Shown here: piece after piece, positions 39,929 to 49,507 of the stretch | Numbering within the stretch: position 1 is the stretch's first letter | Layout of the letters: each line of letters begins with the position of its first letter | NCBI RefSeq assembly: GCF_000315625.1 | Contig: NW_005434615.1 | Coordinates: 320,991 to 384,990, forward strand | Reading direction: 5' to 3' | DNA length: 64,000 nt | From: Guillardia theta CCMP2712 | Lineage: Eukaryota > Cryptophyceae > Pyrenomonadales > Geminigeraceae | Position numbers and translations under genes: made by a program | The notes under the pieces: model-generated | Database searches by the model: none | What the model saw: only the letters and a program-made list of their open reading frames with translations | What the model was told of the DNA's origin: nothing

Positions 39929-41161
39929 TCAGAAAACTGATTTAATGCTCTCAACATATTCTTCAGCTATAGTTTCCAACCTTCGAGCTTCCTCTTTCCC
40001 AGTTAGCAGTTCAAACATGTATTGATTCTCTGCACTGCTTGACATATCCTTGTCGGCATCATTGGCTTCCTTCCTCACAAAGTTCATCAGCTTATCTGAG
40101 TCAGAGGTTGATTCCGAGACAGCATCATATTCGATCACTTTGTCACCGTGCTCGATTCCATATTCGCTCTTTTTTGTGAGCTTCATCTTGTGCGACCTAA
40201 CTCCTCCCCTTTTTCGTTTGGGAGGAAGCAATGACGAACGTTTGTTTGAGTACTGCTTGACCAGTTCATGGTCACTCAAAACCAAAGGCTCTGCAGCTTC
40301 CAAGTCCTCTTTACGATTCCCCTCCATCGTGGAATCATTCAACTCCGTGCTTTCTGTTTCACTACAGTTGGAAGAATGCTCTAGGTACCGCTCAAAATCC
40401 CTTGGATGAGACACCTTACCATTCGGATGGAATTCATACGGAATGAGTGATGGTAGCTCTGCCACTTGTAGCACATTCAATGGGAGCACCAACCCGACCG
40501 TGTCTGAGCGCAACAGAGGTTTCATGAAAGCAAGGGCATGCCTCTCACAGCAAGCGCCTGTGGCGTTTCGATACAGAACTGACCACTCCAATTTCAGGTC
40601 AACGCCCTTTTCTCGATACTCTATCAACGCAGTTTGATCGAAAGTCATGAGTTCTAACAGCACAAGCCCAGCATGAAGGTTTCCGTATTGCACAGCCATA
40701 TTGTACGCGTCAAACCCGAAGACAGTCTTTGCATTGATGTCAGCTCCTGCCCTCAACAGTAGCAGAATGCATTCAACGCTCCCGTACACAGCAGCAATAT
40801 GCAATGGCCTAAAGCCCAATCGATTTGGCTGATTGATGTTCGCCTGATGCTTAATCAGGAGTAAGGTAGTGTTGACTAAATTTCTTTGTACTGCATGAAA
40901 AAGAGGAGAGCAGAAGAAGTGCCGAGCATCCAGAATGTTAGGGTTGGCGCCTTGTTGAACGAGGGTTCTGGCCTCTTGTAGAGCCACGCGATCTTCTGAA
41001 TGGCAGCATATCTCCTGAAGCTGCTTGCTCAAGTCTTGGCTTCCACCATGCATACTCCCAACCCCGTGACGAAAGCCATGGATAGAGGAGGCAACAAGAA
41101 AGATTGGTTGTGCTAGAATCAGGAAAATGTGGAGAAGAGAGAGGGAGCCATTTGCTCTCAT
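39929..41161 (-). CDS. Ankyrin-repeat protein with N-terminal signal peptide or anchor, single exon
   Basis: An uninterrupted 410-codon frame from ATG 41161. Residues 7-25 are hydrophobic (LLHIFLILAQPIFLVASS), a likely signal peptide or signal anchor. Ankyrin repeats occupy about residues 55-170: ARTLVQQGANPNI, SPLFHAVQRNLVNTTLLLIK, RPLHIAAVYGSVECILLLLR and DAYNMAVQYGNLHAGLVLL. The C-terminal half is charged, with a basic KRKRGG patch and acidic Ser-rich stretches ending in a helix. No enzyme domain is seen. Ankyrin repeats usually bind proteins; the leader points to the secretory route, although a basic nuclear-type patch in the tail argues for caution. It has no intron, unlike the other ankyrin gene at 11772-12624. 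Confidence 0.75.
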   Translation of the reverse strand: MRANGSLSLLHIFLILAQPIFLVASSIHGFRHGVGSMHGGSQDLSKQLQEICCHSEDRVALQEARTLVQQGANPNILDARHFFCSPLFHAVQRNLVNTTLLLIKHQANINQPNRLGFRPLHIAAVYGSVECILLLLRAGADINAKTVFGFDAYNMAVQYGNLHAGLVLLELMTFDQTALIEYREKGVDLKLEWSVLYRNATGACCERHALAFMKPLLRSDTVGLVLPLNVLQVAELPSLIPYEFHPNGKVSHPRDFERYLEHSSNCSETESTELNDSTMEGNRKEDLEAAEPLVLSDHELVKQYSNKRSSLLPPKRKRGGVRSHKMKLTKKSEYGIEHGDKVIEYDAVSESTSDSDKLMNFVRKEANDADKDMSSSAENQYMFELLTGKEEARRLETIAEEYVESIKSVF

Positions 41162-42658
41162 CAGGATTATGAGAATATGGCAAAAACTTCATGATGGGAG
41201 TGCGAGGACATCTTCAAGTTACATCTCTCGATTCTTATCCCTTCACTGCGACTCCTCCGCGCATCCCCGAATCCGCTACCCGTTGATAACCCCACCCCAT
41301 CTTCCTCGGCGAGTATTATCATCACCCCTCATTCTGACCTTTTGAGCCCTACCCATATAGCATTACCAGCGCCACCCTACCCTCCCATTGATGGACGAAA
41401 AACAAGACCAGGTCGTGGGGGTGGGTTTTCCGCTGTACATCTCTGGGGGTATACGACAATCATTTTGGGGGTAGGGGTGACATGAATCAAGACGCAGAGG
41501 TGGTCTAAGGGGTGGGTGGTGAAACGGGGGGTTGAGGGTTCATCCAAAGGAGGAGGTCACTGCAAACCTAGTTGGAAGGGTGGGTGATGTTTGCGGAAAA
41601 TGGGGGGTGGGGATGTACACCTAAGCATATTCGGGTCCGAAGTAGGGTAGGGTATATTAGGTTAGCTAATCACGTTTTCTGATGGTAGAATGGTAGAGAA
41701 TGGAGAAAGAGGGGGTGGGATTACTATTGAAAACTTTAGTTAAAACGTATGGGTTGCACGCGGGGGTAGGGCTACATATTAATGTTTTGGGTAGGGTAGG
41801 GTTATATGGGATACTCCTGAGGCAGGGTCTGCCTCTCTTACATAGATGGATAAAATAGGGGGTAGGGGGTGAATGTAATATAAATGTGAACGCAGTCTGG
41901 GGGGTGGGGGTGTAGATGAAGAGAAAAGGGTGGGGGGTAGGGGTCGGGTAGACGCACCGAGCCAATAATGAAGGGCATGCGGTGAAAGGGAGGAAGGAGG
42001 AAGGAGGAAGAGAGGAGGGAGGGGACGAGGTCGCACGATGAAGATGAGCAGCGAGTGTAATGATACTATCTTGGTAGAGGAGAAACTTGCATCCGTTCTC
42101 ACCAGCCAAAAGCGTGGGAAATAGCACCGTGCTGCACTGAAATTTGAAAACTGAACAGAGGAGGGTGGATTACTTGCTGCTGAGATGAGTTTTCATAACA
42201 TTAGTTGATCGAATAGATTCGATGATATAGAAAGATATCCTTCTGTACATCTGAAATGCATGCTGAAGTTGACCTTTGTTAGAAACATCTCTAGCGACAA
42301 GAAATTACATCGCGCATCAGGAGACTAGAAAGACAAACCCTGTTCTTTGGTTGGTTAGCAGGAGAATAGAGGTGCAGTCGTGCGATTCAGACTCATTGTC
42401 GGTGGAATTCGCTTTTTTGTCTGTGCCGCAATTATGGTAGAAAGCTTTCTATGCACTGTCGATGCATGATGCATGAACTTGGCCTCAAGGGGTAAATCTC
42501 TTGGCTCACTTTGTTCTCCTGCAGAACAGGCTCGTTTTCTCATGGGAAGAAGTCTATCACAGCATCGAGTGGGATTGATGGGGAGAATAACATGCACCAG
42601 TTTCGGTGAGTGATCGCTTGCTTGCCTTGGCGTACTGCCGCCCTCAAAGGAGGCTTCG
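41162..42658. promoter_or_regulatory. Divergent intergenic region with dense GGGGTAGGG motifs
   Basis: The region between the ankyrin gene and the CLK kinase. The plus strand is C-rich at 41270-41390 and G-rich at 41410-41960, where GGGTAGGG or GGGGTAGGG occurs about ten times (41460, 41645, 41765, 41793, 41863, 41936 among others). G-quadruplex formation is possible. From 42130 to 42658 nothing beyond a probable 5' leader of the kinase is seen. No coding evidence. Confidence 0.45.
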
Positions 42659-44831
42659 ATGTGGCGGAATGCTGCTGAGGACACGGGAGGGGGAATGCGA
42701 GTCGGGGGGGAGAAACGACCGCTCCGTCAGGATCTTCAAGATTATGATCCGAGGCAGAGACGGAGAACGGATGAAGTGAAATATCCGGATCACCAGTGGG
42801 ATGATAAGGATGGACATTATATGATAACTTTGGGAGAGTCGTTGCTCCCAAGGTACAAGATTCTCAAAGTGATAGGGGAAGGAACCTTCGGCAAGGTGAC
42901 CCAGTGCTGGGATCGGCACGAGAAGAAGTATGTTGCGATCAAGATCATCAAAAGCATACAGAAGTACCGGGATGCAGCCAAGGTAGAAATCAGCATTCTC
43001 AAAGACATTGAGAGGAAAGACAAGAATGGGACAAGGTGTTTTTTCAAAATCCCGTGTGCTCGAAGGGCTCAGTGACTTGTTCTTTGCCAGTGGATGCATT
43101 AGAATGCTGGAAGCTTTTGACTTCCGAGGGCACTTCTGCCTCGTGTTCGACTTGCTGGGCATGAGTATGTACGACTTCTTGAGGTGTAGACAGCTCCTAG
43201 AGCTTTCAGCTTTCATTGACTTCAATTCAGGCAAAATTCTTACCGTCCATTCTCTTTGAATGAGGTGCAGATATTTGGGAAACAGATACTCAACGCCGTT
43301 TCATTTCTGCACAACATGGGTTTAATTCACACCGATCTCAAGTTGGAAAATGTGCTGCTCGTAAATTCCGACTGGCAATATCATCGGCACGCAGTTCATG
43401 GTCGTTCCAGGGTGGTGAAGAGGAAGGATGTAGTTGTGATTGATCTTGGAAGTGCGATCTATGAGAAAGATCATCACGCAACCGTCGTGTCCACTCGACA
43501 CTATCGTGCGCCCGAAGTTGTTCTCGGTTTGTTCACGCTATGTATCAACATGCTAGCTTACTCTGCCCGTCTGCTGCAGGGATGGGTTGGTCTTTTCCAT
43601 GTGACCTCTGGAGCGTGGGCTGCATCCTCTTGGAGTTGTTCACTGGCGAAGCAACCTTCCAAACACACGAGAACATGGAGCACCTCGCTATGATGGAGAA
43701 GATATTCGGAAAGATTCCGCTTCACATTGTCTCGCGTGTAGAGTGAGTTCTCTCTCATGCAATCCTTGCTCTCCTGCTTTGCTGTTGATATGTCGCAAAG
43801 CGATATTCCATGCTGCATGCGAATCGATTCTCCCTTCTTGACCGCTCTGTCGCTTCTCACATATGTTTTCCTCTGCAAATTCGTTGTCAGCAGCCGCAAA
43901 GAGTCTGGTCGATACTTCAGCGACAGTGGCGAACTTCGGTGGTCGGAGGAGGCGACGCAGGACAGTGTGCGAGCAGTGGAGAAGTTGAAGCCGTTGAAGG
44001 TTTGTGTTGCCTTTCCTCTGCTATTTGCTCAGCGCGATGTTCAGAGCATGTTCGATCTGAGCCGAGAGGATCATCGTCAATTCTACGACCTTTGCAGGGA
44101 GCTGATGATCTTGGATCCCAACTCAAGTGCGTTGCCTCCCTTTCCCCCCCAACCCCCATAAGTTTCAAACCTCTTTGAGCTGATGCTTTCGACTCGTCAA
44201 CAGGAATGACTGCCAGCGCCTCCCTCAATCATCCGTTCTTCCAGCTCAACATCGAGCCAGACTTCACGGACCTCACCCTCCTTCAATATCCCGATGCACC
44301 CATCCCTCCCTCCACCATGCCTGCTCCTCCAGGCCACGTCCCAGGAAAGATCAACTCAACCCAGGTCCCACGGAATACAGCGAGTGAGACTCTCCTTCAG
44401 CAGAATCCAAGGTGAGAAATGCTCCTGTCTCCCCGCTTCTCTTGTCCCCTTGCTAACCCTCCTCCGCTTCTGCTGTCGCCGTATGATTGTTGCTATCTAT
44501 GCTTCCTCGCTTGCTCCTATTTCCTTGGTCTTGCAGTAGCAAGAGCTGAGCGTGTGTTGCAGCTTCCATGCAGGACTGCCTGCTGGCGGCTCGGAGACTT
44601 CAGGAAAGAGTTGGCTGCCGCAAGACATTAACGTGAGAGGAGGCAAAGTTGAGGCTTGCGATGACATGTTTGCAGGCATAGGACGAGCAGAAGAGAATAG
44701 AGGAGCATTTGCGTCGATGGGGGGTCAGCATTGCAGAGACTGGGGCTGAGGGTGTGAGAGTGCATGGAACTTGGCCAACATGCAGAGGGGGAGAGGCTGT
44801 TCACATACAGGAGGAGCTCTTTATTGATTAA
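42659..44831 (+). CDS. LAMMER/CLK dual-specificity protein kinase
   Basis: Nine exons keep phase throughout: 42659-43035, 43091-43183, 43231-43526, 43580-43742, 43891-43999, 44033-44126, 44204-44411, 44563-44632 and 44682-44831. Kinase features are the Gly loop [12 protein letters not shown] lysine, HTDLKLEN catalytic loop (HTDLK is normal for CLKs), DLGSA instead of DFG as in this family, RHYRAPEV, and the defining [17 protein letters not shown] box. CLK kinases phosphorylate SR splicing factors in the nucleus. The N-terminus is short and basic ([18 protein letters not shown]). After the kinase core (HPFFQLNI) a tail of about 125 residues extends over the last two exons. It could alternatively stop at 44415, but the donor at 44412 and phase consistency favour the longer form. 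ATG 42695 is an alternative start. Confidence 0.92.
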
Positions 44832-44860
44832 AACACTTAAAGTTGTTCAGAGGTTCTCAA

Positions 44861-46186
44861 CTAGAGCAAGAGGCTCGCGAGCTTCATCGTCCGCTCACGC
44901 CCAGAGCTCGCCTTCGTCTCTTTCACGAGACCTTCGGCCCTCAGCGCTGCTTCCGTGCTCCCCGTGTTGCTTCCCAACCTCATGAGGCGGGCCTCGAGCT
45001 GTGACCTTCTCGGCATGAAGCATGTGTCTCTGCCCCTCCGCGCTAATCCGCTCCCTCCATCGCGTGCTCCGCCCATGGCTCCGTGCACCGCAAGGGCTGT
45101 ACCTAGCAGCAGCATGGCCTTAGATCTCCATGAGGAGCTGCACCCCTCGAAAGCGCCGTCAGCCTGAAGCGGCTGATCCGGACAGCAGATAGAAGGCATC
45201 CATGCCACGTCAAGGTCTAGCCTCATCCACCCCCTTTGAACTGACAGAGCAGATAGCCAAGACCACAGCCCGAGCGTCTCATGCTCCACTACCTCGAGCC
45301 CCAACCCGAAGCTTCCTTGAAGCATGTCGTCGAGGATTGGCAGCATCTCCTGCCCCGGTTTCCCTGCCGAGCTCAGTCTGCGATGCAGCGCTAGAGCGTT
45401 GTGCTCTCTAACCCCTTTACAAGAGGGGCTGGAAGGAATTGAGACCTTTGCGACGTCGAACGAGTCCGCTGGTCTTCTTGAACATCTTCTTGGGCAACCG
45501 ATCTTGTTCTTGCACGAGGAGACTTGAGAGCTTCCTCGATGAGCTCTGGCCCTTGCCTTCTCTTTCTGGCAGGAGATCTTGACTGGATGCGGAACAACGC
45601 AGAGTTTCTCGTTGCTCGCAGGTGCTGAGCAAGTCCCATCCCTCTCAGTCTGGCTCGACTGATCCATTGTCTGCACGCTGGACATGGACGATTCGTTCGC
45701 CCTCCGATGCGCTGCGATATCTGCCTGGACGCCCATGGAAGCTGAGCCATGCACGTCAACTTCGTTTCTCCTGGTGAGGCGAGGAACAAGATCCTTCACA
45801 GTGCTGGCAGCATCTATGTAGCGCTCCCACCACGTCGTTCTCTGCTGCGTGACATCAGCGAGCTCCTCCTTCAGTGCCGATATCTCGTTTCTCCTCTCCT
45901 TCAGCAGACCATGAAGGTGCTCGCGTTCGTCAATGAGGATCTCGATTACACGGACTTGCCCGTTCCTCTCTTCCATGACCTTCCTGATTCTGCTTGACAG
46001 TCGTTGTTTGATACTCTTCTTGCAGTCCTCGTCTTGCTTGTTGTGAACATAATTCACTGCCGCCATGACTGCGGCGCTGGAGGCTACTCCTGCAGCAAAG
46101 GACACTAGCCCTGCGCAACCATAGTCACACAAAGTTAGCAAGGCATATTTCATCTCACCATCAAGGCCATTCGTGGCAAACGGCAT
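44861..46186 (-). CDS. Hypothetical protein with N-terminal membrane segment and coiled coil
   Basis: A 441-codon uninterrupted frame from ATG 46186. Residues about 22-46 (CAGLVSFAAGVASSAAVMAAV) are Ala/Gly-rich and hydrophobic, probably one membrane span. Residues 50-125 form a charged coiled coil (IRKVMEERNGQVRVIEILIDERE). A Cys/Arg/Ser-rich middle and a second weak hydrophobic stretch (AMLLLGTALAVHGAMG, about residue 360) follow. No family is recognised. The gene is convergent with the kinase, with 29 bp between the two stops. The C-terminal third may be non-coding read-through if an intron was missed. Confidence 0.5.
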   Translation of the reverse strand: MPFATNGLDGEMKYALLTLCDYGCAGLVSFAAGVASSAAVMAAVNYVHNKQDEDCKKSIKQRLSSRIRKVMEERNGQVRVIEILIDEREHLHGLLKERRNEISALKEELADVTQQRTTWWERYIDAASTVKDLVPRLTRRNEVDVHGSASMGVQADIAAHRRANESSMSSVQTMDQSSQTERDGTCSAPASNEKLCVVPHPVKISCQKEKARARAHRGSSQVSSCKNKIGCPRRCSRRPADSFDVAKVSIPSSPSCKGVREHNALALHRRLSSAGKPGQEMLPILDDMLQGSFGLGLEVVEHETLGLWSWLSALSVQRGWMRLDLDVAWMPSICCPDQPLQADGAFEGCSSSWRSKAMLLLGTALAVHGAMGGARDGGSGLARRGRDTCFMPRRSQLEARLMRLGSNTGSTEAALRAEGLVKETKASSGRERTMKLASLLL

Positions 46187-47839
46187 GTCTTCGAGTGCAA
46201 TCAGACAGGCCTTCGCTTCTCGCTTGTTCTCCTTCCCTTCCTCTCCCGCCCCCCTCCCACTTTTATCTCCACTCTCCCCTCGCCCCCCTGTATCTCAAAC
46301 CGCACCCATACCCCCTGTATTTCCACCCAGAGAGCCTTTCGACCCCTGATTCTTGTACCACTACCCTCTCTGAAACCTATTTGTACCAAATTACCCCTCA
46401 CTATACCTATTTGAGTACCCACTAATTCTCACACATTCTACCTGTACCCCACCATCAAGTACCCCACTCCCCATAAGTTTCCGACTACCCCGGAGATCTA
46501 AAAACTAATTGCTCGAGTTTCGATAGGAACCCCCACCCTACCTTGTTACCGGCGTCACCAGTAGAAAGAGGAGGGTACGGTCAGCCTCAGTCGTATCGAT
46601 AGGTGTTAACTTATCAAATTATCTGAATCGTTGTGAAATCAAAACGTTTCACACTTTATGAAGGGGCGGTACGTGCATTTCTGAAGCAGGCTCGCCTCAA
46701 GGAGTTATGAAGGTCCCACCAGGCCATCTCTCCACCGAACTTCCGGGGCACACCCAAGGTCAGCGATTTACTAAGTGGCTGATTAATAGATTCACGGTGT
46801 CCTCAATCGCGGCAATCGCCTCCGGACCCCTCAGCCAGGGCACTGTCAGCGGCTCTGAGATCGGACGTGAGTCCCGCTTTGGACTCGGCAATCTCCTTAC
46901 ATGGCCGATGACTCAACGTAAACGTCTCAATATGATTACTGACTCAATAAGCCTTAATCTGTCCGACGGTACGCCGCTGCGACTCCGCGGGCTGCCGCGC
47001 GGCGTGTGGGCATGCGGCGCCGCGGGGCCCCCGGGACGCCCGGCATTCTGGCCGGCGCGCCGGGCGGGGGCCCTCGCGCCTCTCATCATCCGACCGTGAC
47101 TGGCATCATCGGCGGGCCTAGCCCGGAGTCGGAGGCTCCTCACTGTCAGGCTGCCAGTGCGGCGGCCCGGCTGACTCGGACTGAGCCGCTCGCCGTCGGA
47201 GATCGGCGGACCGAGGCTCAAGCTGCTTCCCGGCTTGTACGGTCACTGTGATCGGACTCCGGGCTTCAACGACTGAGGCTTCAAGGCTCATCATCATACT
47301 TTGAAGCCTGGCACACGGGTCACCCGGTTGCAAGCCTTGAAGCAGCCTACGGCTTGATAGTATTTAAGTTTGATTAAAGAAGCTCCCCGTGGGTTGTTAT
47401 CAACATCACAATCTGACACTGACAGCGACAAGAGTGAATTCCCTGTTGCCAAACACAAGGGAGAACAGCACCACCCAGCTGTTACGACGATGATCCTTAT
47501 GTAGTCAGAAGGAGGAAGCAGGGATAGGGTCTCCTCGGAAGATGACTAAGTCATTTAGACTGTTCTGAAGCTGGACATTTGCCATAACCCACAGATGTGT
47601 GTGAGAGGAGATGTCTTGTATCTCCATCAAAACAGTAAGCTAACAGAATAATTATGTTCTTTAGATATTTCACAAGGAGATCTCTTCCTCCCAGCTCGAG
47701 CTGCCTCATCACCCCTGCTGTGAACATGGGGCCCCTTGTCATTGCTACCCCGCTCGCCTTCCATCCTTCATGGCACCTTGCTCGATCTCCAGCTGTCTGT
47801 CTCTGTCTTGATGTTTCTCCTACGCTAGATCCTTCTCTC
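46187..47839. other. Gene-poor interval with TACCCC cluster and GC-rich island
   Basis: From 46240 to 46550 the plus strand is C-rich with about seven TACCC/TACCCC motifs, upstream of the minus-strand gene at 46186. From about 46740 to 47330 the DNA is GC-rich and full of short GACTC/GAGTC and TCGGACT words, with an inverted pair GCTTCAA/TTGAAGC around 47270-47340. No coding or RNA gene is supported. From 47380 to 47840 nothing is recognised. Confidence 0.4.
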
Positions 47840-48340
47840 ACATCGCTTACCCGAACGTCTTACAGTAGCGACAGCAAAGATCAGAACCTCGAGTACCTCA
47901 TCGTACTTGTTCGGTTCCAACTCGTCAAATTTCGGCAGCTTGTTGGGCGTGTCCTGCCAGTTCCACTCGATGTCTTCCAGCTGACCCATCAGAAGGAACT
48001 TCCGCCAGATCTCACGAAGCTATGGCAAGCAAGGAAGTGCTTCATCCTCGCGAAACTCCGTGTCCTCGAACAAGCCCTCTTCTCGGTTCCTTGTACAGCG
48101 CCGCATGCTCACTGCGTGAATCCCCCGAGCTCGGGTCTGCAGGGCTTGTGCTCGCTCACTCCATCTCTCTGTCGTATGCACATGGAGGCTGTAGCGCTCG
48201 AGGACGTTGTCGCCGACTTTGAAGACGTACATTCTCTGATTCAAGCTCTCCTCCCAGCAGTCCTTGTAGGGGAAGTCAACCACGCTTGAGAGGATGACTT
48301 GTCTTGCTCTGAAGCTCGATACTGACAGCCTCCAGGAATC
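47840..48340 (-). pseudogene. Degenerate partial copy of the N-terminal region of the CHAT-SAM-helicase gene
   Basis: Minus-strand translation gives SVVDFPYKD at about 48290, then RMYVFKVGDNVLERYSLHVH, TERWSERAQALQTRARG and, after an in-frame TAG at 48020-48022, REIWRKFLLMGQLEDIEWNW. These align in order with VVDFPFRD, RAWFFKINGDLDKRFVLHGH, MRWSQRLPIPAKERA and KQSWKSYYFNEGLRVQDDIKWKW of the protein at 49508-53524. The CHAT, SAM and helicase parts are not found here. No ATG opens the frame and no good intron removes the TAG, so I call it a pseudogene. A spliced small gene cannot be fully excluded. Confidence 0.6.
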
Positions 48341-48438
48341 TTCAGGTTTTGATTCGGGGGGAGCTCTTAAAGCCTTTTAACAGAAGCTTCTATTGCTGCC
48401 ATCCTAGCTTCTCCTGCTCCAAGTGTTCCTTGCCGGCT

Positions 48439-48465
48439 GTCGGGTGTGCGTATATAGGGCTGAAA
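48439..48465 (+). repeat. 27-bp direct repeat, copy 1
   Basis: Identical to 49197-49223 in otherwise dissimilar surroundings. On the minus strand it ends the sequence TTTCAG and continues CCCTATATACGCACACCCGAC, so it looks like a 3' splice site plus exon start. Confidence 0.9.
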
Positions 48466-48613
48466 GGAGAGGAAGAAGCGCTTGTGAGGAGGGGAGAGCG
48501 TGCAAGGAGGATAGGAAGAGAAGAGAATGGCGGGAAATCCCGCTCGTTCCCTATTCATCGGGAGCTAACCTGATTGGGAGTTGAGTTACACAGATCTGTG
48601 TTACAAAGACTTT

Positions 48614-49312
48614 TCAAGACCCTTCAAACAGCAGCTGCAAAGTCGTTCCCTGCCGTTTGTCCTGTAGGATGATGGTATCGCACCTCTGCCCTTCCTCGAG
48701 CCTCGTCTGCACATGATCGAGGGACTGTCGGGACCAGGGCGGAAGGACAGCTGAGCCCTCGTCTTGTGGCTCGGCATCATCCGACTTGTACAAGGTTTGC
48801 ATGACGATCTCCGAGGAGCCGAAGTTGACAAGAGAGACAGTGACAACAAAGTCCTCAGTGACCTTGTACCTGCGGAAAGCCTCTCCCACCTCCACTGCCC
48901 TCAGTCGCCTGTTTTCCACCTCGTCCTCGTCGCTCTCTTCTACGATCACTTGCAGGACGTAGGGACTTTTCCCGCAAAAGTCATGCAGCTCTTCGAGGGT
49001 GAGTTTGGCCCAGTCCTTATCGCTGCTGGACGATGCCGTCTGAACCGATCTCATGCCGCGCGTGGCTACACGAGGTCTGCCTGAAGAGTTGCTCTTGATC
49101 ATTACGCACTTCTCCTGCTGTGCCTTGTCAAGTTTCTTCTCGTCGAGGATAAACATGCGGAGGATTGAAAAAACGTCGTGCTGCTCCTGCAGAAGGTCGG
49201 GTGTGCGTATATAGGGCTGAAACGATCCTCCTCCTCCTCCTCCTCCCTCATGTCTTCTCGTGTCCCAGACTGACTGAACGATCGGCGAGGAGGGAGAGGT
49301 GAGCTTTGACAT
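48614..49312 (-). CDS. Hypothetical acidic protein, about 230 residues
   Basis: The frame is open from ATG 49312 (and further upstream without an ATG) to a stop at 48614. Near residue 25 is a run of Gly from a GGA triplet array, followed by the exon-like 27-bp repeat. The middle has an amphipathic helix (QHDVFSILRMFILDEKKLD), then a Ser-rich linker. The C-terminal 120 residues look globular, with KLTLEELHDFCGKSPYVLQV, an acidic EESDEDEVENRRL loop and beta-rich VVTVSLVNFGSSEIVM. No family is recognised. It sits between the CHAT-helicase gene and its degenerate copy on the same strand, so it may belong to the same duplicated block. It might be a downstream exon of the CHAT gene, whose last codons overlap a plausible donor at about 49530. 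Confidence 0.45.
   Translation of the reverse strand: MSKLTSPSSPIVQSVWDTRRHEGGGGGGGSFQPYIRTPDLLQEQHDVFSILRMFILDEKKLDKAQQEKCVMIKSNSSGRPRVATRGMRSVQTASSSSDKDWAKLTLEELHDFCGKSPYVLQVIVEESDEDEVENRRLRAVEVGEAFRRYKVTEDFVVTVSLVNFGSSEIVMQTLYKSDDAEPQDEGSAVLPPWSRQSLDHVQTRLEEGQRCDTIILQDKRQGTTLQLLFEGS
49197..49223 (+). repeat. 27-bp direct repeat, copy 2
   Basis: Second copy of the 48439-48465 element, 758 bp away in the same orientation. It lies inside the frame of the 48614-49312 ORF and translates as PYIRTPD on the minus strand. Confidence 0.9.
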
Positions 49313-49507
49313 CTTCTCTGCTTGCACCTGTTGGTATGCTTGTTGTGAGAGATGAAAATGAACTAGTTGAACTTCACCTGCTGGTCAGTCTCTATCCCTG
49401 CTTCAGCACCTTTTTGGGCATGAATGATCAAATGCATTAAAGATACAAACAGGGGTGGAGGCGAAAGAAAGGAAAAAACAAAAGAGGAACAAGGAGAAAG
49501 TGATGAT

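Noticed and set aside
39616-39940. ORFs of His-Cys, Trp-Gln and Gly-Ser repeats
   Set aside because: Products of the GGCAGT hexamer array, with no conserved flank.
41793-41810. Telomere end or interstitial telomere
   Set aside because: GGGTAGGGTAGGG is short and irregular, and similar motifs are spread through several gene gaps; a true telomeric array would be longer and regular.
46940-47120. Bacterial insert or contamination, because of high GC
   Set aside because: No coding frame with bacterial signatures, short, and similar islands occur at two other gene gaps.
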